From positions 2,279,001 to 2,343,000 of the forward strand of contig NZ_CP080443.1 in assembly GCF_019613955.1 (NCBI RefSeq): 64,000 bases of DNA, read 5' to 3'. This stretch comes from Chryseobacterium sp. LJ668 (GTDB taxonomy: Bacteria > Bacteroidota > Bacteroidia > Flavobacteriales > Weeksellaceae). The notes below the pieces were generated by a model. That model made no database searches. It saw only the letters and a program-made list of their open reading frames with translations, and had not been told where the DNA came from. Shown in pieces: positions 1 to 9,770 of the stretch. Both the position numbers and the translations under genes were made by a program. The stretch's first letter is position 1. Each line of letters begins with the position of its first letter.

Positions 1-958
1 ATGAAGTTCTTTCAACAGGTTTTTTATAGTATTCAAATACATCCGGAAAATCCATAAAATGTTTAAAATTGTGAATTTTTCCACCTGGGATAATGCTGTC
101 TTTTTTACTTAAATTTAATTTCCGGATAAGCAGTTCGAGCATCGCTTTGTCCATATCCTTATCAAAAACAAATCTTGTAGGTTTTCCTTTTCGTCTGTTT
201 TTAAGCCCTTTTTCTATTTTTTCTGCAAAATTGGTTTTGATGTCGTTATCGATATCCATTTCTGCATCTTTGGTTACTTTGAATGCATTGGCAGAAAACT
301 CATCATATCCGAAATAAGAAAATATATGCGGAAGATTAAAAGTAATAACGTCTTCCAGAAGCATCACATTCTTTTCTTCCGGATCTTCCGTCGGTAAAAG
401 AACAAATCTTCCCACAAAACGCGACGGAATTTCAATAATCGCATAATTGCTGTGATATAGCCAGTCTTTTTTTCTCATTGCCACACCCAGATACAAGCTT
501 TTGTCTCTGTAGTAGGGCATTGGCGTATTTTCGTGCAGAAGAATGGGGATGACATTCGATTCTACCACTTCATCAAAATATTTTCTTACAAATTCTTTTT
601 GCTTAGCGGTCAGATTTTTTGAAGTTTTGATGAATACTTTCTGCTCTGCCATTTCAACCTGAATTTTTTTCCAGGTTTTATCAAAATCTGCCTGTTGTGT
701 AATTACGATTTCGTTGATTCTTTGAAGAATTTTTGAGGGTGGCTGATAAAAAGATTCGGCAATTACTTTTTCCTTAAAATCCATTGCGCGCTTTAAGCCG
801 GCAACACGCACTCTGAAAAATTCGTCTAAATTATTGGAAAAAATCCCAAGAAATCTGATTCTAAGATGGAGCGGCACATTTTCGTCCATTGCTTCTTGCA
901 AAACCCTTTCATTGAAGGCTAACCAGGTAATATCTCTTGGATTAAAATGTAATGACAT
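1..958 (-). CDS. ppk1: polyphosphate kinase 1, N-terminal part (cut by window edge)
   Basis: About 319 codons read on the minus strand from an ATG at 958 to the window edge without a stop. The N-terminus (DITWLAFNERVLQEA, then LGIFSNNLDEFFRVRVAGL) matches the N-terminal helical domain of PPK1, which reversibly builds polyphosphate from ATP using a phospho-histidine. The catalytic histidines lie in the missing C-terminal half, so activity cannot be judged. It is divergent from dnaK, with about 230 bases between the two starts. No upstream in-frame start looks better. The family call is firm; only completeness is unknown. Confidence 0.93.
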   Translation of the reverse strand, partial: MSLHFNPRDITWLAFNERVLQEAMDENVPLHLRIRFLGIFSNNLDEFFRVRVAGLKRAMDFKEKVIAESFYQPPSKILQRINEIVITQQADFDKTWKKIQVEMAEQKVFIKTSKNLTAKQKEFVRKYFDEVVESNVIPILLHENTPMPYYRDKSLYLGVAMRKKDWLYHSNYAIIEIPSRFVGRFVLLPTEDPEEKNVMLLEDVITFNLPHIFSYFGYDEFSANAFKVTKDAEMDIDNDIKTNFAEKIEKGLKNRRKGKPTRFVFDKDMDKAMLELLIRKLNLSKKDSIIPGGKIHNFKHFMDFPDVFEYYKKPVERTS

Positions 959-1190
959 ACGGATGAGTAAAATTTATCAAAAATAGTAATAATTAACATT
1001 CTTTTATTTAAGCTTACATTAATCTTTAATTAATTTTTTAGTCTGTTAACAAGTGTTTGTGACAGTTTTTAATACAGTATAAAAGAATTCAAATCACATG
1101 GGTGTGTCAATTTGTCATAAAAATTCTAATGGTACAGATATTGAGAATGTGAGAGTGTAATTAAATTTAAAATTAAAAAATATAAATATT

Positions 1191-3086
1191 ATGAGTAAAA
1201 TAATTGGAATTGACTTAGGTACTACCAACTCTTGCGTTGCAGTAATGGAAGGTAAAGATGCTGTAGTAATCCCTAATGCAGAAGGAAAAAGAACAACACC
1301 TTCTATTGTAGCATTTACAGAAGATGGTGAAAGAAAAGTGGGAGATCCTGCAAAAAGACAGGCAGTAACCAATCCTACAAAAACGGTATATTCTATCAAA
1401 AGATTTATCGGAACACACTTTAAAGATGATGCTTCTGAAGTTTCCAGAGTACCTTACGCGGTTGTGAGCGGACCAAACGATACCGTAAAAGTAAAAATAG
1501 ACGACAGAGAATATACACCACAGGAAATTTCTGCAATGATTCTTCAGAAGATGAAGAAAACTGCTGAAGATTATCTTGGACAAGAAGTAACAAGAGCAGT
1601 AATCACTGTTCCTGCTTACTTTAATGATGCTCAGAGACAGGCAACAAAAGAAGCTGGTGAAATCGCAGGCCTTACAGTGGAAAGAATCATCAATGAACCT
1701 ACAGCAGCAGCTTTGGCTTATGGAATGGATAAATCTCACAAAGATCAGAAAATTGCAGTTTACGATTTAGGTGGTGGTACTTTTGACGTTTCTATCCTTG
1801 ATTTAGGAGACGGCGTTTTTGAAGTATTGTCTACAAATGGTGATACACACTTAGGAGGTGACGATTTTGATGATGTGATTATCAACTGGATGGCGGATGA
1901 ATTTAAAGCTGAAGAAGGTGTTGACTTGAAATCTGATGCAATTGCATTACAAAGATTAAAGGAAGCTGCTGAAAAAGCAAAAATCGAATTATCTTCTTCT
2001 CCTCAGACTGAAATCAATCTTCCTTATATCACAGCTACAGCTACAGGTCCTAAACACATGGTGAAGACTTTGACTAAAGCTAAATTCGAGCAGTTATCTG
2101 CAGACTTAGTAAGACGTTCTATGGAGCCTTGTAAAAAAGCGCTTTCTGATGCAGGTCTTTCGATCTCTGATATTGACGAAGTGATTTTGGTGGGTGGATC
2201 TACAAGAATCCCGATCATTCAGGAAGAAGTTGAGAAATTCTTCGGTAAAAAACCATCAAAAGGTGTTAACCCGGATGAGGTTGTAGCCATTGGTGCAGCG
2301 ATCCAGGGTGGAGTTCTTACAGGAGATGTAAAAGATGTTCTTTTGTTAGACGTTACACCACTTTCTTTAGGTATCGAAACAATGGGTTCTGTTTTCACGA
2401 AATTAATTGAAGCAAACACAACCATCCCGACTAAAAAATCTGAAGTTTTCTCTACAGCTTCTGACAACCAGCCGGCTGTAAGTATTAGAGTAGGGCAGGG
2501 TGAAAGACCGATGTTTAACGACAACAAAGAGATCGGTAGATTTGACTTGACAGATATTCCACCTGCACAAAGAGGAGTTCCTCAGATCGAAGTAACTTTC
2601 GACATTGATGCAAATGGTATATTGAGTGTTTCTGCTAAAGATAAAGGAACAGGAAAAGAGCAGTCAATCAAAATTCAGGCATCTTCAGGTCTTTCTGACG
2701 AAGAAATCGAAAGAATGAAAAGAGAAGCTCAGGAAAACTCTGCAGATGATGCGAAGAGAAAAGAAGAAGTTGAAGTTTTCAACAAAGCTGACGGATTGAT
2801 CTTCCAGACTGAAAAGCAATTGAAAGAATTCGGTGATAAATTGTCTGCTGACAAAAAAGCAGCCATCGAAACAGCTCACACAGAATTGAAAACAGCTTTC
2901 GAAGCTAAAAACGGCGACGAAGTAAAAGCTAAAACCGAAGCTCTTGACGCAGCTTGGATGGCAGCTTCAGAGGAAATGTATGCAGCAGGACAGCAAGGTC
3001 AGGACGCAAATGCAGGAGCTCAGAATCAAGGAAATGCAAACGGAGCGGAAGATGTTCAGGATGCAGACTTTGAAGAAGTAAAATAA
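1191..3086 (+). CDS. dnaK: molecular chaperone DnaK (Hsp70)
   Basis: Full-length 631-residue Hsp70, an ATP-driven cytoplasmic chaperone that binds exposed hydrophobic peptides and works with DnaJ and GrpE. The nucleotide-binding domain shows phosphate motif 1 ([15 protein letters not shown], residues 5-19), phosphate motif 2 ([11 protein letters not shown], near 190) and the adenosine motif (VGGSTRIP, near 333). The substrate-binding domain and helical lid follow, and the protein ends in the conserved acidic tail DADFEEVK. The gene stands alone: no dnaJ, grpE or hrcA is in the window. A strong terminator follows at 3114. I did not find a convincing consensus promoter in the 230-base upstream region; the closest is an imperfect TCAATTTG at 1107-1114. 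Confidence 0.99.
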   Translation: MSKIIGIDLGTTNSCVAVMEGKDAVVIPNAEGKRTTPSIVAFTEDGERKVGDPAKRQAVTNPTKTVYSIKRFIGTHFKDDASEVSRVPYAVVSGPNDTVKVKIDDREYTPQEISAMILQKMKKTAEDYLGQEVTRAVITVPAYFNDAQRQATKEAGEIAGLTVERIINEPTAAALAYGMDKSHKDQKIAVYDLGGGTFDVSILDLGDGVFEVLSTNGDTHLGGDDFDDVIINWMADEFKAEEGVDLKSDAIALQRLKEAAEKAKIELSSSPQTEINLPYITATATGPKHMVKTLTKAKFEQLSADLVRRSMEPCKKALSDAGLSISDIDEVILVGGSTRIPIIQEEVEKFFGKKPSKGVNPDEVVAIGAAIQGGVLTGDVKDVLLLDVTPLSLGIETMGSVFTKLIEANTTIPTKKSEVFSTASDNQPAVSIRVGQGERPMFNDNKEIGRFDLTDIPPAQRGVPQIEVTFDIDANGILSVSAKDKGTGKEQSIKIQASSGLSDEEIERMKREAQENSADDAKRKEEVEVFNKADGLIFQTEKQLKEFGDKLSADKKAAIETAHTELKTAFEAKNGDEVKAKTEALDAAWMAASEEMYAAGQQGQDANAGAQNQGNANGAEDVQDADFEEVK

Positions 3087-3113
3087 GCAGTTATAAACAA
3101 CTGATTAAATATG

Positions 3114-3147
3114 AAATCCCCGAGCGAAAGCGAGGGGATTTTTTTTG
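3114..3147 (+). terminator. Rho-independent terminator of dnaK
   Basis: A CCCC/GGGG stem, flanked by AAT/ATT pairs, encloses tandem G-A mismatches and a GAAA tetraloop. It is followed by a run of eight T, 30 bases after the dnaK stop. Confidence 0.9.
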
Positions 3148-3176
3148 TTTACTTTTGTTAATAAATATTCACGCAG

Positions 3177-3785
3177 ATGAAAGTAATTTTGATGGTTTTT
3201 CTACTTTCTTTTTTTCAAAAAGACTGTGAGATAAAAATATTGGATAAAATACTCGTAAATGATGTAGTAACCTTTGAATTCACGAATACAGGAACACGAA
3301 CATTATATCTTTTTTATGGAATAATATATTCTCATTATGAAATTGTAGATGATAATGGAACGGAAGTTCATACTGAGAATTACTCAACATGGGATACAGA
3401 AATTCCACAATATAATTTTTCTTATAATTTAATTAAAGAAACTGCTGATCTATACAATCTTGAATTAGAAGATGCGAAAAACTGGCTGACTATTAAAAAT
3501 AATTATTATCTCTTAAAGCCTGGTGAAAAGAAATATTTGAAATTAAGTTTAGACGAATATAAATATGATAGCTATCGATATATTTTAAAAAACGGAAAAG
3601 ATTATTATGCCAAAGGTGTCACATCATTTTCATCGTCAATCATTCCTGAAAAAGTTAAGGATTCTTTGAAGCAGCGTGATATAAATATCTATAACAATTT
3701 TAAAATAGATTTTAAGATTAAAGTCAATAAGCACAAGTTTTTTAAAAAAGAATGTCAAAAAAGTAAATGTTATTATATTGATTAA
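3177..3785 (+). CDS. hypothetical protein, probably exported
   Basis: A 202-residue protein I do not recognise. The first 15 residues (MKVILMVFLLSFFQK) form a short hydrophobic segment that could be a signal peptide. The rest is rich in Tyr, Lys and Asn, with short beta-prone stretches (VVTFEFTNTGTRTLYLFYG) that suggest a beta-sandwich, and ends in a Cys-containing basic tail (KKECQKSKCYY). The gene begins 30 bases after the dnaK terminator and is convergent with the next gene. Its base composition is more AT-rich than dnaK, as expected for a poorly expressed accessory gene. No function is proposed. Confidence 0.7.
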   Translation: MKVILMVFLLSFFQKDCEIKILDKILVNDVVTFEFTNTGTRTLYLFYGIIYSHYEIVDDNGTEVHTENYSTWDTEIPQYNFSYNLIKETADLYNLELEDAKNWLTIKNNYYLLKPGEKKYLKLSLDEYKYDSYRYILKNGKDYYAKGVTSFSSSIIPEKVKDSLKQRDINIYNNFKIDFKIKVNKHKFFKKECQKSKCYYID

Positions 3786-3801
3786 CTTGTCAATATAAAA
3801 C

Positions 3802-3833
3802 GACGGCGCCAAGCTAAAAGCTTGGGCGCTGTC
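3802..3833. terminator. hairpin between convergent genes
   Basis: A long stem (GACGGCGCC-AAGCT / AGCTT-GGGCGCTGTC, one bulged G, AAA loop). On the minus strand it is followed by GTTTTATA, so it best serves the minus-strand gene ending at 3845. It may also stop the plus-strand gene. Confidence 0.75.
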
Positions 3834-3844
3834 TATTGCAAAAT

Positions 3845-4249
3845 TTAATTCTTCTTAAACATGATCTCATCCAGTCTCGTCTGGTTGAGATAGATCTGCT
3901 GAAATTCTATCGGCATATATTCATACAGCGTATTCCATTGTTGAATGTCGGTGTGCTTTTTAAGGCTTCCGAATGATCTGATAAATAAGTTTTCGATAAT
4001 GTGTTTTACATTGAAAGTTCCGTTTTTGTACAACCATTCCATCATTTTGATGTTTCTGTTAACGATGTTTATTTTAGATTCCTGTAAAAGAACTTTAAGA
4101 TAATCTACGGTTGACTGAATAATGCCCGGAAAATTGTTTTGTGCAGAAAGCTGCGAAATTTCGTTCTGAATTGATGGATAAAATATTTTTAAATGCTCAA
4201 TTGCCTGAGTTTCATTAATAGTATCCGCCTCAAAATTCTTCATTGTCAA
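3845..4249 (-). CDS. hypothetical protein (possibly DUF7674-like)
   Basis: A 134-residue, probably cytoplasmic and mostly helical protein with no signal peptide or membrane segment. Visible patterns are an N-terminal helix (NETQAIEHLKIFYPSIQNEI) and a conserved-looking KMMEWLYKNG stretch near residues 68-77. It resembles small flavobacterial proteins filed under DUF7674, but I recall that family only vaguely. The start could be Met1 or Met3. It is convergent with the gene before it, with a hairpin between them. No function is proposed. Confidence 0.65.
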   Translation of the reverse strand: MTMKNFEADTINETQAIEHLKIFYPSIQNEISQLSAQNNFPGIIQSTVDYLKVLLQESKINIVNRNIKMMEWLYKNGTFNVKHIIENLFIRSFGSLKKHTDIQQWNTLYEYMPIEFQQIYLNQTRLDEIMFKKN

Positions 4250-4578
4250 AATATTTTTTTTAAAACATTCTAAAGTCTATTAAAAGTGTACCAAAATCAT
4301 CTGAAAATTTTAAAATGATAGAGGTGTTTAATTTTAAAAATAATTTTATAAATTTCAAAAAATCCTTTGTTTATCGGTGGAATAAAGCTTTCGTTATAAA
4401 AAGGATTTTTGTAAGTGTTTGATTATTAAATCTATTTGTTTGCGTTAAATTTTAGAAATATGTAGTCAAACCTTTATAATCTGTAATGAAAAAAATGACG
4501 CAGCTTTTCAAATAAATAAGTCTTAGTGACGATACTTTTAGAAAATTATTTTTTATGGTTTTTAATCATCAGATTGAA
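4250..4578. other. intergenic region, about 330 bases, no gene seen
   Basis: Very AT-rich DNA between two divergent genes. I see no open frame of note, no RNA-gene signature and no clear repeat. The only recognisable element is the promoter box at its right edge (4579-4586). Confidence 0.6.
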
Positions 4579-4586
4579 TATCTTTG
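4579..4586 (+). promoter_or_regulatory. -7 box TATCTTTG of the NA37 gene
   Basis: Perfect match to the Bacteroidota -7 consensus TAnnTTTG, 19 bases before the ATG at 4606. This rules out the upstream in-frame ATG at 4555, which would lie ahead of the transcript. The -33 element is not obvious. Confidence 0.75.
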
Positions 4587-4605
4587 CAGCCACAAAAAAT
4601 CAAAG

Positions 4606-5619
4606 ATGTTTTCAAAAATTGTAGTGCACAGAGTCGGAAATAAAATTAACGGAGAATCTCTTCTCCTTTCTCAGGAAGAGCTTGAACTGGATGAAGGAAC
4701 GGTAGAAATGTTGGAGAATTATTTTCTAGGCTCTTTTAAAACCGAAGAAACCTATCAGTTTTATAGTGATTCTTATTTGGTCAACAATCCCGTATTTAGT
4801 TCTGTTTCTGAAATTTTTGAAGACAAAGGCAAATTTTTGTGGGAATCTGAAAATTTGGCGAAACATCTTTTTGAAGCAGCAGAAAATCCTCGTGTTCAAG
4901 GCGGCGAATTGTTTATTGTTTACTTTGAAGACGATAGGGAAGGTGATGAAAAAGTAGATAAAATAGGAATTTTTAAAACCGAAAAAAGAGAATCTTTCCT
5001 GAAGATTTTTCCTAAAAATGAATCATTTGAAATCGATAAGGATCAGGGGATCAGTCTTTCAAAAATAGACAAAGCTGCGCTGATCTACAATAGCAGCAAA
5101 GAAAGCGGATACGTACTTTCAGTCGTTGACAACAACAAAAATGGCGACATGTATTATTGGTTCGAAGATTTCCTAAAAGTAAAACAGCGCGATGACGAGT
5201 ATTTTCATACGCAAGAAGCTTTGATGGTCTACAAAGACTATATTACAAAGCAGCTGCCTCAGGAATTTGAAGTTTCAAAGGCAGATCAGGCAGACTTTTT
5301 AAATCAGTCAATCAATTTTTTTAAAGAAAAAGAAGAATTTAAGCTGGATGAGTTTGCTGCCGAAGTTTTGAAAGACGAGCATGTTATCGAAAGTTTTAAT
5401 AATTTTAAAACTGATTATGAGCAGGAAATGCAGATCAATATATCAGAAGAATTTCCTATTAGTGAAGCAGCGGTAAAGAAAACTCAGAGACATTTTAAGA
5501 GTATCATTAAGCTTGATAAGAATTTCCACATTTATATCCATGGAGATCGAAAAATGCTGGAACAGGGCCAGGATGAGAAAGGTAAATATTATATGCTGTA
5601 TTTTGATAAAGAGGTTTAA
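4606..5619 (+). CDS. nucleoid-associated protein, NA37/YejK family
   Basis: A 337-residue protein of the 37-kDa nucleoid-associated family (NdpA/YejK), proteins found bound to the nucleoid whose exact job is not settled. The N-terminus (FSKIVVHRVGNKINGESLLLS) and the central KIDKAALIYNSSKESGYVLSVVD region are typical of the flavobacterial branch. The length fits the family. I chose the ATG at 4606 because a perfect promoter box ends 19 bases upstream; the longer frame from 4555 would overlap that promoter. It stands alone, with no operon partner. Confidence 0.85.
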   Translation: MFSKIVVHRVGNKINGESLLLSQEELELDEGTVEMLENYFLGSFKTEETYQFYSDSYLVNNPVFSSVSEIFEDKGKFLWESENLAKHLFEAAENPRVQGGELFIVYFEDDREGDEKVDKIGIFKTEKRESFLKIFPKNESFEIDKDQGISLSKIDKAALIYNSSKESGYVLSVVDNNKNGDMYYWFEDFLKVKQRDDEYFHTQEALMVYKDYITKQLPQEFEVSKADQADFLNQSINFFKEKEEFKLDEFAAEVLKDEHVIESFNNFKTDYEQEMQINISEEFPISEAAVKKTQRHFKSIIKLDKNFHIYIHGDRKMLEQGQDEKGKYYMLYFDKEV

Positions 5620-5825
5620 AATTATATCTTTAATAATATATGATAATCTGAGAGATCATATCTAAATTATATTAATGTTTATTTTTTTATGAAACATTAA
5701 TGATTATTATGACAGTTTCCGCATTACCTTGTTAAAATATTATTAACAAAATGTAATTTTTATTAATTATCATTACAAATAACTTATCAGATACCACAAA
5801 GTTACTTTTCGATACCAAAAATAGC

Positions 5826-5833
5826 TAACTTTG
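5826..5833 (+). promoter_or_regulatory. -7 box TAACTTTG of the phytochrome-heme oxygenase operon
   Basis: TAnnTTTG match 19 bases before the ATG at 5853. Transcription would start near 5840, which favours ATG 5853 over the GTG at 5844. Confidence 0.7.
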
Positions 5834-5852
5834 ATTTCTTTAAGTGTTATTT

Positions 5853-8060
5853 ATGAATTTTGTTGAATGTCATGATGAGCCCATCCACGTACCGGGCTAT
5901 ATACAAAGTTTTGGTTATCTGATTGGCATCAACGCAGTATCTCATTCCATCACTTTCTTCAGTGAGAATATCAAAGAGCTTTTTCAAATTGGAAATTCCG
6001 ATATTTTATTCGGAAAGAAAATCAGTGATTTTCCGGAGCTTTTTCAAAATGTAATGACTTCAGATATTTTCGAATCTCTGGAAAATCTTACCCGTAGAGA
6101 TAACGAGACGTATTTCGACAAGATTTCGATCAACGGAAAAATATATCACTTTTCTGTTTTCCGGAGTCAGGATCAGATTTTTCTTGAGTTTGAGGCACTT
6201 TTAGAAAATCCATATAAAAGAATCACCAACAAATACGATAACTTCTACATCAACGATAATGATCAGGAAATCTGGGATCAGCTTCTGGGTACACTCTTTA
6301 ATATTATCAACTATGACCGTGTCATGGTGTACAAATTTATGGAGGACGGTTCCGGAAAGGTGATTGCAGAAAAAACAAATGACAGTTTAGAAAGTTATCT
6401 TGGGCTTCACTATCCCGAATCTGATATTCCGAGACAGGCACGCGAACTGTATAAAAAGAAAAGAAAAAGAATCTTCAGCAATGTTTTCTCAGAACCGGTT
6501 AAGCTTCTCAGCAAAACTTTTGATACCATTGATCTCACCTATTCATCGGTACGAGCAATGTCGCCAATTCACGGTCAGTATCTCAAAAATTCCGGAGCAG
6601 CTTCAAGTTTTAGTGTCTCTATTATTATAGATGACCAACTTTGGGGTCTGGTTACTTGTCAGAATTCTGTCCCCAAACATATTGATCTGGAAGATCGTGT
6701 ACAGGCAGGTATTTTTACTGTTTTAGCATCTAATGCATATTCATCCTTCAAATCAAAAAGAGAGCTTGAATATCGTTTAGATTTAAATTCTAAAGCCTCA
6801 CAGCTGAAATCAGAGTTTTTAAAACACAATACCTTATTTGAATCTCTGGTTGAAAACAAATCTGCAATCAAAAATCTGCCCGAAGCGGATGGTTTAGCCG
6901 TAATTTCAGAAAATTATGTGGTAACAGACGGTATTACTCCTCAACGTGATATTATTCATAGAATTGTAGATTGGGCTTATGAAAATACGGAAGAGACCCT
7001 TTTTATAAGCCGTAGCTTTCTTAAAGATTTCGGTGATGAATTGGGTCTTGACGAAACCGCTGGCGGAGTGGTTATTTACTTTGTTGAAAAAAGTAAAAAC
7101 GAATTGCTGATCTGGTTCAGAAGAGAATTTGATGACCATATCAACTGGGCAGGAAAACCGGAAAAGAAGATTGGTATCTTTTCAAAAAATGGCGAAGAAA
7201 AAAATATCTTCTCACCACGAACTTCTTTTGAGGTATTTAAAGAAAATATTAAAGGGAATTCCAGAAGATGGAGCAGCAGAAACGAAATCGCCATACAGTC
7301 TATCCGCGATGTGATTTTGGAAACTTCTCACAGGCAATATGTGACTATTAAGAAACTGAATGAGCAACTAAAAAAAGTAAATGAAGAGCTAGACAGTTTT
7401 TCATATACCATTTCGCATGATTTGGGAACTCCATTAACGGTGATGAAACTGAATGCTCAGATGTTGCTGAAAAGCCTTTCTGATACTTCTGATAAAAACA
7501 AACATAAAATCAGCTCTATCATTAATGAGATCGACAATATGGCTGAAATGATGAATGATGTCCTACAGCTAAGCCGTGCAAAACACAGTGAAATTGAGCT
7601 TGAAAATTTAGAAACGCAACAAACGATTCAGAAAATTTCAGAAAATGCCAAACTGACTTTTGACAGTCCGAATAGTGAAGTGATAATTAAAAACTGCCCA
7701 ACTGTATTGGCAGATAAGACCATGCTGCATCAGGTTTTTTTAAATATCATCAATAACGCTATAAAATATTCTTCTAAACAGGATCACCCAAAAGTTGAAA
7801 TTGAAGGCAGAGAAGAAGAAGACCAGATTATCTATAGAATCACCGACAATGGTATCGGAATCCCGGAGGAGGAGAAGCATAGAATGTTTAAAATCTTTAA
7901 CAGGATGAACAACGCAAGAAAATTTAAAGGAAACGGAATCGGTCTTTCCATCGTACACAGGATTATGAACAGAATTGGCGGAAATGTAGACTATGAAAGC
8001 ACTGATGCAGGCACATGTTTTATTTTAACATTTCAAAAGCCTAAATTTGTGAAACCTTAA
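5853..8060 (+). CDS. bphP: bacteriophytochrome sensor histidine kinase
   Basis: A 735-residue red/far-red photoreceptor kinase. Cys6, followed by EPIHVPGYIQ, is where bacteriophytochromes attach biliverdin. The GAF domain carries the ESDIP version of the PASDIP motif near residue 187. The PHY tongue shows PRTSF near 452. The kinase core has SYTISHDLGTPL (phospho-His near 520), the N box NIINNAIKYSS (near 630), and the G boxes DNGIGIP and GNGIGLSI. The order is PAS-GAF-PHY-HisKA-HATPase. There is no receiver domain or neighbouring response regulator, so the partner must be elsewhere. It is in an operon with the heme oxygenase that makes biliverdin. Start 5853 is preferred to GTG 5844 because of the promoter position. 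Confidence 0.95.
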   Translation: MNFVECHDEPIHVPGYIQSFGYLIGINAVSHSITFFSENIKELFQIGNSDILFGKKISDFPELFQNVMTSDIFESLENLTRRDNETYFDKISINGKIYHFSVFRSQDQIFLEFEALLENPYKRITNKYDNFYINDNDQEIWDQLLGTLFNIINYDRVMVYKFMEDGSGKVIAEKTNDSLESYLGLHYPESDIPRQARELYKKKRKRIFSNVFSEPVKLLSKTFDTIDLTYSSVRAMSPIHGQYLKNSGAASSFSVSIIIDDQLWGLVTCQNSVPKHIDLEDRVQAGIFTVLASNAYSSFKSKRELEYRLDLNSKASQLKSEFLKHNTLFESLVENKSAIKNLPEADGLAVISENYVVTDGITPQRDIIHRIVDWAYENTEETLFISRSFLKDFGDELGLDETAGGVVIYFVEKSKNELLIWFRREFDDHINWAGKPEKKIGIFSKNGEEKNIFSPRTSFEVFKENIKGNSRRWSSRNEIAIQSIRDVILETSHRQYVTIKKLNEQLKKVNEELDSFSYTISHDLGTPLTVMKLNAQMLLKSLSDTSDKNKHKISSIINEIDNMAEMMNDVLQLSRAKHSEIELENLETQQTIQKISENAKLTFDSPNSEVIIKNCPTVLADKTMLHQVFLNIINNAIKYSSKQDHPKVEIEGREEEDQIIYRITDNGIGIPEEEKHRMFKIFNRMNNARKFKGNGIGLSIVHRIMNRIGGNVDYESTDAGTCFILTFQKPKFVKP

Positions 8061-8068
8061 ATCTAAAA

Positions 8069-8620
8069 ATGGTATCCGATTATCTAAAACAAAATACAGC
8101 CGAATTTCATGATGCAGCTGAAAAGCTGTTGAGCGCTGACAAAATTTTTAATAAAACTTTTACTTTAGAAGATTACAAAAAAATCATCAATACCAATTAT
8201 CTGATGCTGCTTCACAGTGAAGAAAAAATATTCAGGATGCTTTCTGAAAATTTTTCTGAGAAACTTTATTTAAACAAAAGAATAAAACTTCCGTTGATAG
8301 AAAAAGATCTCGTAAGCTTAGCATTAGAAAGTCAAATGGCAACTCGTAATCTTGAATTTGCAAATGAGTATGAAGCATTGGGGGCAATGTATGTAATCGA
8401 AGGTTCTACTTTAGGTGGAAATGTGATTGCCAAACAGCTTTCTAAAACCAAAGGTTTTGATGAGGTGACGTTCAACTTCTTCGGATGTTATCAGGAAAGT
8501 ACAGGACCGATGTGGAAGAATTTTAAAGAAGTTTTAGATGCTGAAGTGGCTGAAGAAAACTACGAGGAAGCATTGTCCGGAGCTAAAAAATTATATATGT
8601 TTTTATTAAACGTTAATTAA
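8069..8620 (+). CDS. bphO: biliverdin-producing heme oxygenase
   Basis: A 183-residue heme oxygenase that opens heme to biliverdin, iron and CO in the cytoplasm. The proximal heme ligand is probably His14 (AEFHDAAE). The glycine-rich distal helix appears as VIEGSTLGGNVI near residue 110, the signature of the bacterial BphO/HemO group. It begins 8 bases after the bphP stop, so the two are surely co-transcribed and the product is the phytochrome chromophore. The length is normal. Iron recovery is possible as a second role, but no iron-uptake gene is adjacent. Confidence 0.93.
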   Translation: MVSDYLKQNTAEFHDAAEKLLSADKIFNKTFTLEDYKKIINTNYLMLLHSEEKIFRMLSENFSEKLYLNKRIKLPLIEKDLVSLALESQMATRNLEFANEYEALGAMYVIEGSTLGGNVIAKQLSKTKGFDEVTFNFFGCYQESTGPMWKNFKEVLDAEVAEENYEEALSGAKKLYMFLLNVN

Positions 8621-8653
8621 TTTCCTTAAATAATAATTAAAATTCCTGAAAGA

Positions 8654-8684
8654 TTGCCCAATTTTTCGGGAATTTGTACATTTG
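8654..8684 (+). promoter_or_regulatory. promoter of mdh (TTG-N20-TACATTTG)
   Basis: -33 TTG at 8654-8656 and -7 TACATTTG at 8677-8684, separated by 20 bases: the full Bacteroidota consensus. The leader to the mdh ATG would be about 84 bases. An imperfect hairpin (AAATTCCTGAAA / TTTTCGGGAATTT) overlaps the spacer. Confidence 0.7.
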
Positions 8685-8774
8685 GGAAGCAAAAATTTAA
8701 ACTAAGAATAAAGAGTAAAATTATGAAACTATAAAGTTCCATAATACCAATAAAAAACAATAAATAAAAATATT

Positions 8775-9701
8775 ATGAAAGTAACTGTAGTAGGTGCAGG
8801 CGCAGTAGGAGCAAGTTGTGCAGAATACATCGCCATGAAAGACTTCTGTTCAGAAGTAGTTTTAGTAGATATCAAAGAAGGTTTTGCTGAAGGAAAAGCG
8901 ATGGATTTGATGCAGACTGCATCTTTGAACGGATTTGATACAAAAATTACCGGAACAACAGGAGATTATGGCAAAACAGCAGGTTCTCACGTAGCGGTTA
9001 TCACTTCAGGTATCCCTAGAAAACCGGGAATGACAAGAGAAGAGCTAATCGGTATCAACGCAGGAATCGTAAAAGAAGTTACTGAAAACTTAGTAAAAAA
9101 TTCTCCTGAAGTAATCATCATCGTGGTTGCTAACCCAATGGATACGATGACTTATCTTGTACACAAAACTTCAGGTCTTCCTAAGCACAAAATCATCGGT
9201 ATGGGAGGTGCTTTAGACTCTGCAAGATTCAAATACAGATTGGCAGAAGCTTTAGAAGCTCCGATCTCAGACGTAGACGGAATGGTAATCGCAGCTCACA
9301 GTGATACCGGGATGCTTCCATTATTGAGCAAAGCAACAAGAAACGGAGTTCCTGTAACTGAGTTCCTTGATGATGCAAAACAAAAATATGTAATCGAAGA
9401 AACGAAAGTAGGTGGTGCTACTTTAACTAAATTGTTGGGTACTTCAGCTTGGTACGCGCCGGGTGCAGCTGTTTCTGTAATGGTTCAGGCAATTGCTTGC
9501 GACCAGAAGAAAATGATCCCTTGTTCATTAATGCTTGACGGAGAATATGGCGAAAGCGATATCTGCTTAGGTGTTCCTGCTATCATCGGTAAAAATGGTG
9601 TTGAAAGCATCGTCAATATTTCTTTAACTGAAGAAGAGAAAGCTAAATTTGCTGAAGCTGCACAGGCAGTAAGAGATGTGAATGGTGATTTAAAGTTTTA
9701 A
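8775..9701 (+). CDS. mdh: malate dehydrogenase (NAD-dependent)
   Basis: A 308-residue LDH-like malate dehydrogenase that interconverts malate and oxaloacetate in the TCA cycle. The Rossmann motif is VVGAGAVGASCAEY (residues 5-18). Asp32 at the end of beta-2 (VVLVDIKEG) indicates NAD rather than NADP. The substrate loop IPRKPGMTREEL carries the arginines of malate enzymes, and the catalytic His sits in AAHSDTGMLPL. The length and start are normal. It is monocistronic, with its own promoter and a strong terminator at 9722. Confidence 0.97.
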   Translation: MKVTVVGAGAVGASCAEYIAMKDFCSEVVLVDIKEGFAEGKAMDLMQTASLNGFDTKITGTTGDYGKTAGSHVAVITSGIPRKPGMTREELIGINAGIVKEVTENLVKNSPEVIIIVVANPMDTMTYLVHKTSGLPKHKIIGMGGALDSARFKYRLAEALEAPISDVDGMVIAAHSDTGMLPLLSKATRNGVPVTEFLDDAKQKYVIEETKVGGATLTKLLGTSAWYAPGAAVSVMVQAIACDQKKMIPCSLMLDGEYGESDICLGVPAIIGKNGVESIVNISLTEEEKAKFAEAAQAVRDVNGDLKF

Positions 9702-9721
9702 TTATTGAAATTATATAAATG

Positions 9722-9749
9722 AAAACCGCATCGTGAGATGCGGTTTTTT
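9722..9749. terminator. terminator of mdh, usable from both sides
   Basis: AAAACCGCATC / GATGCGGTTTT stem with a short GTGA loop and a T run. The stem is flanked by A on the left, so it also fits the convergent RidA gene. Confidence 0.9.
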
Positions 9750-9770
9750 ATGTTTAAAATCTTTATAAAA

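Noticed and set aside
1215..1739. Long open frame antisense to dnaK
   Set aside because: It has cysteine/serine-rich low-complexity content and lies fully inside dnaK on the opposite strand; it is a shadow of strong codon bias.
5672..5700. TTAATGTTT / AAACATTAA hairpin after the NA37 gene
   Set aside because: AT-only stem, long loop and no T run; too weak to call a terminator.
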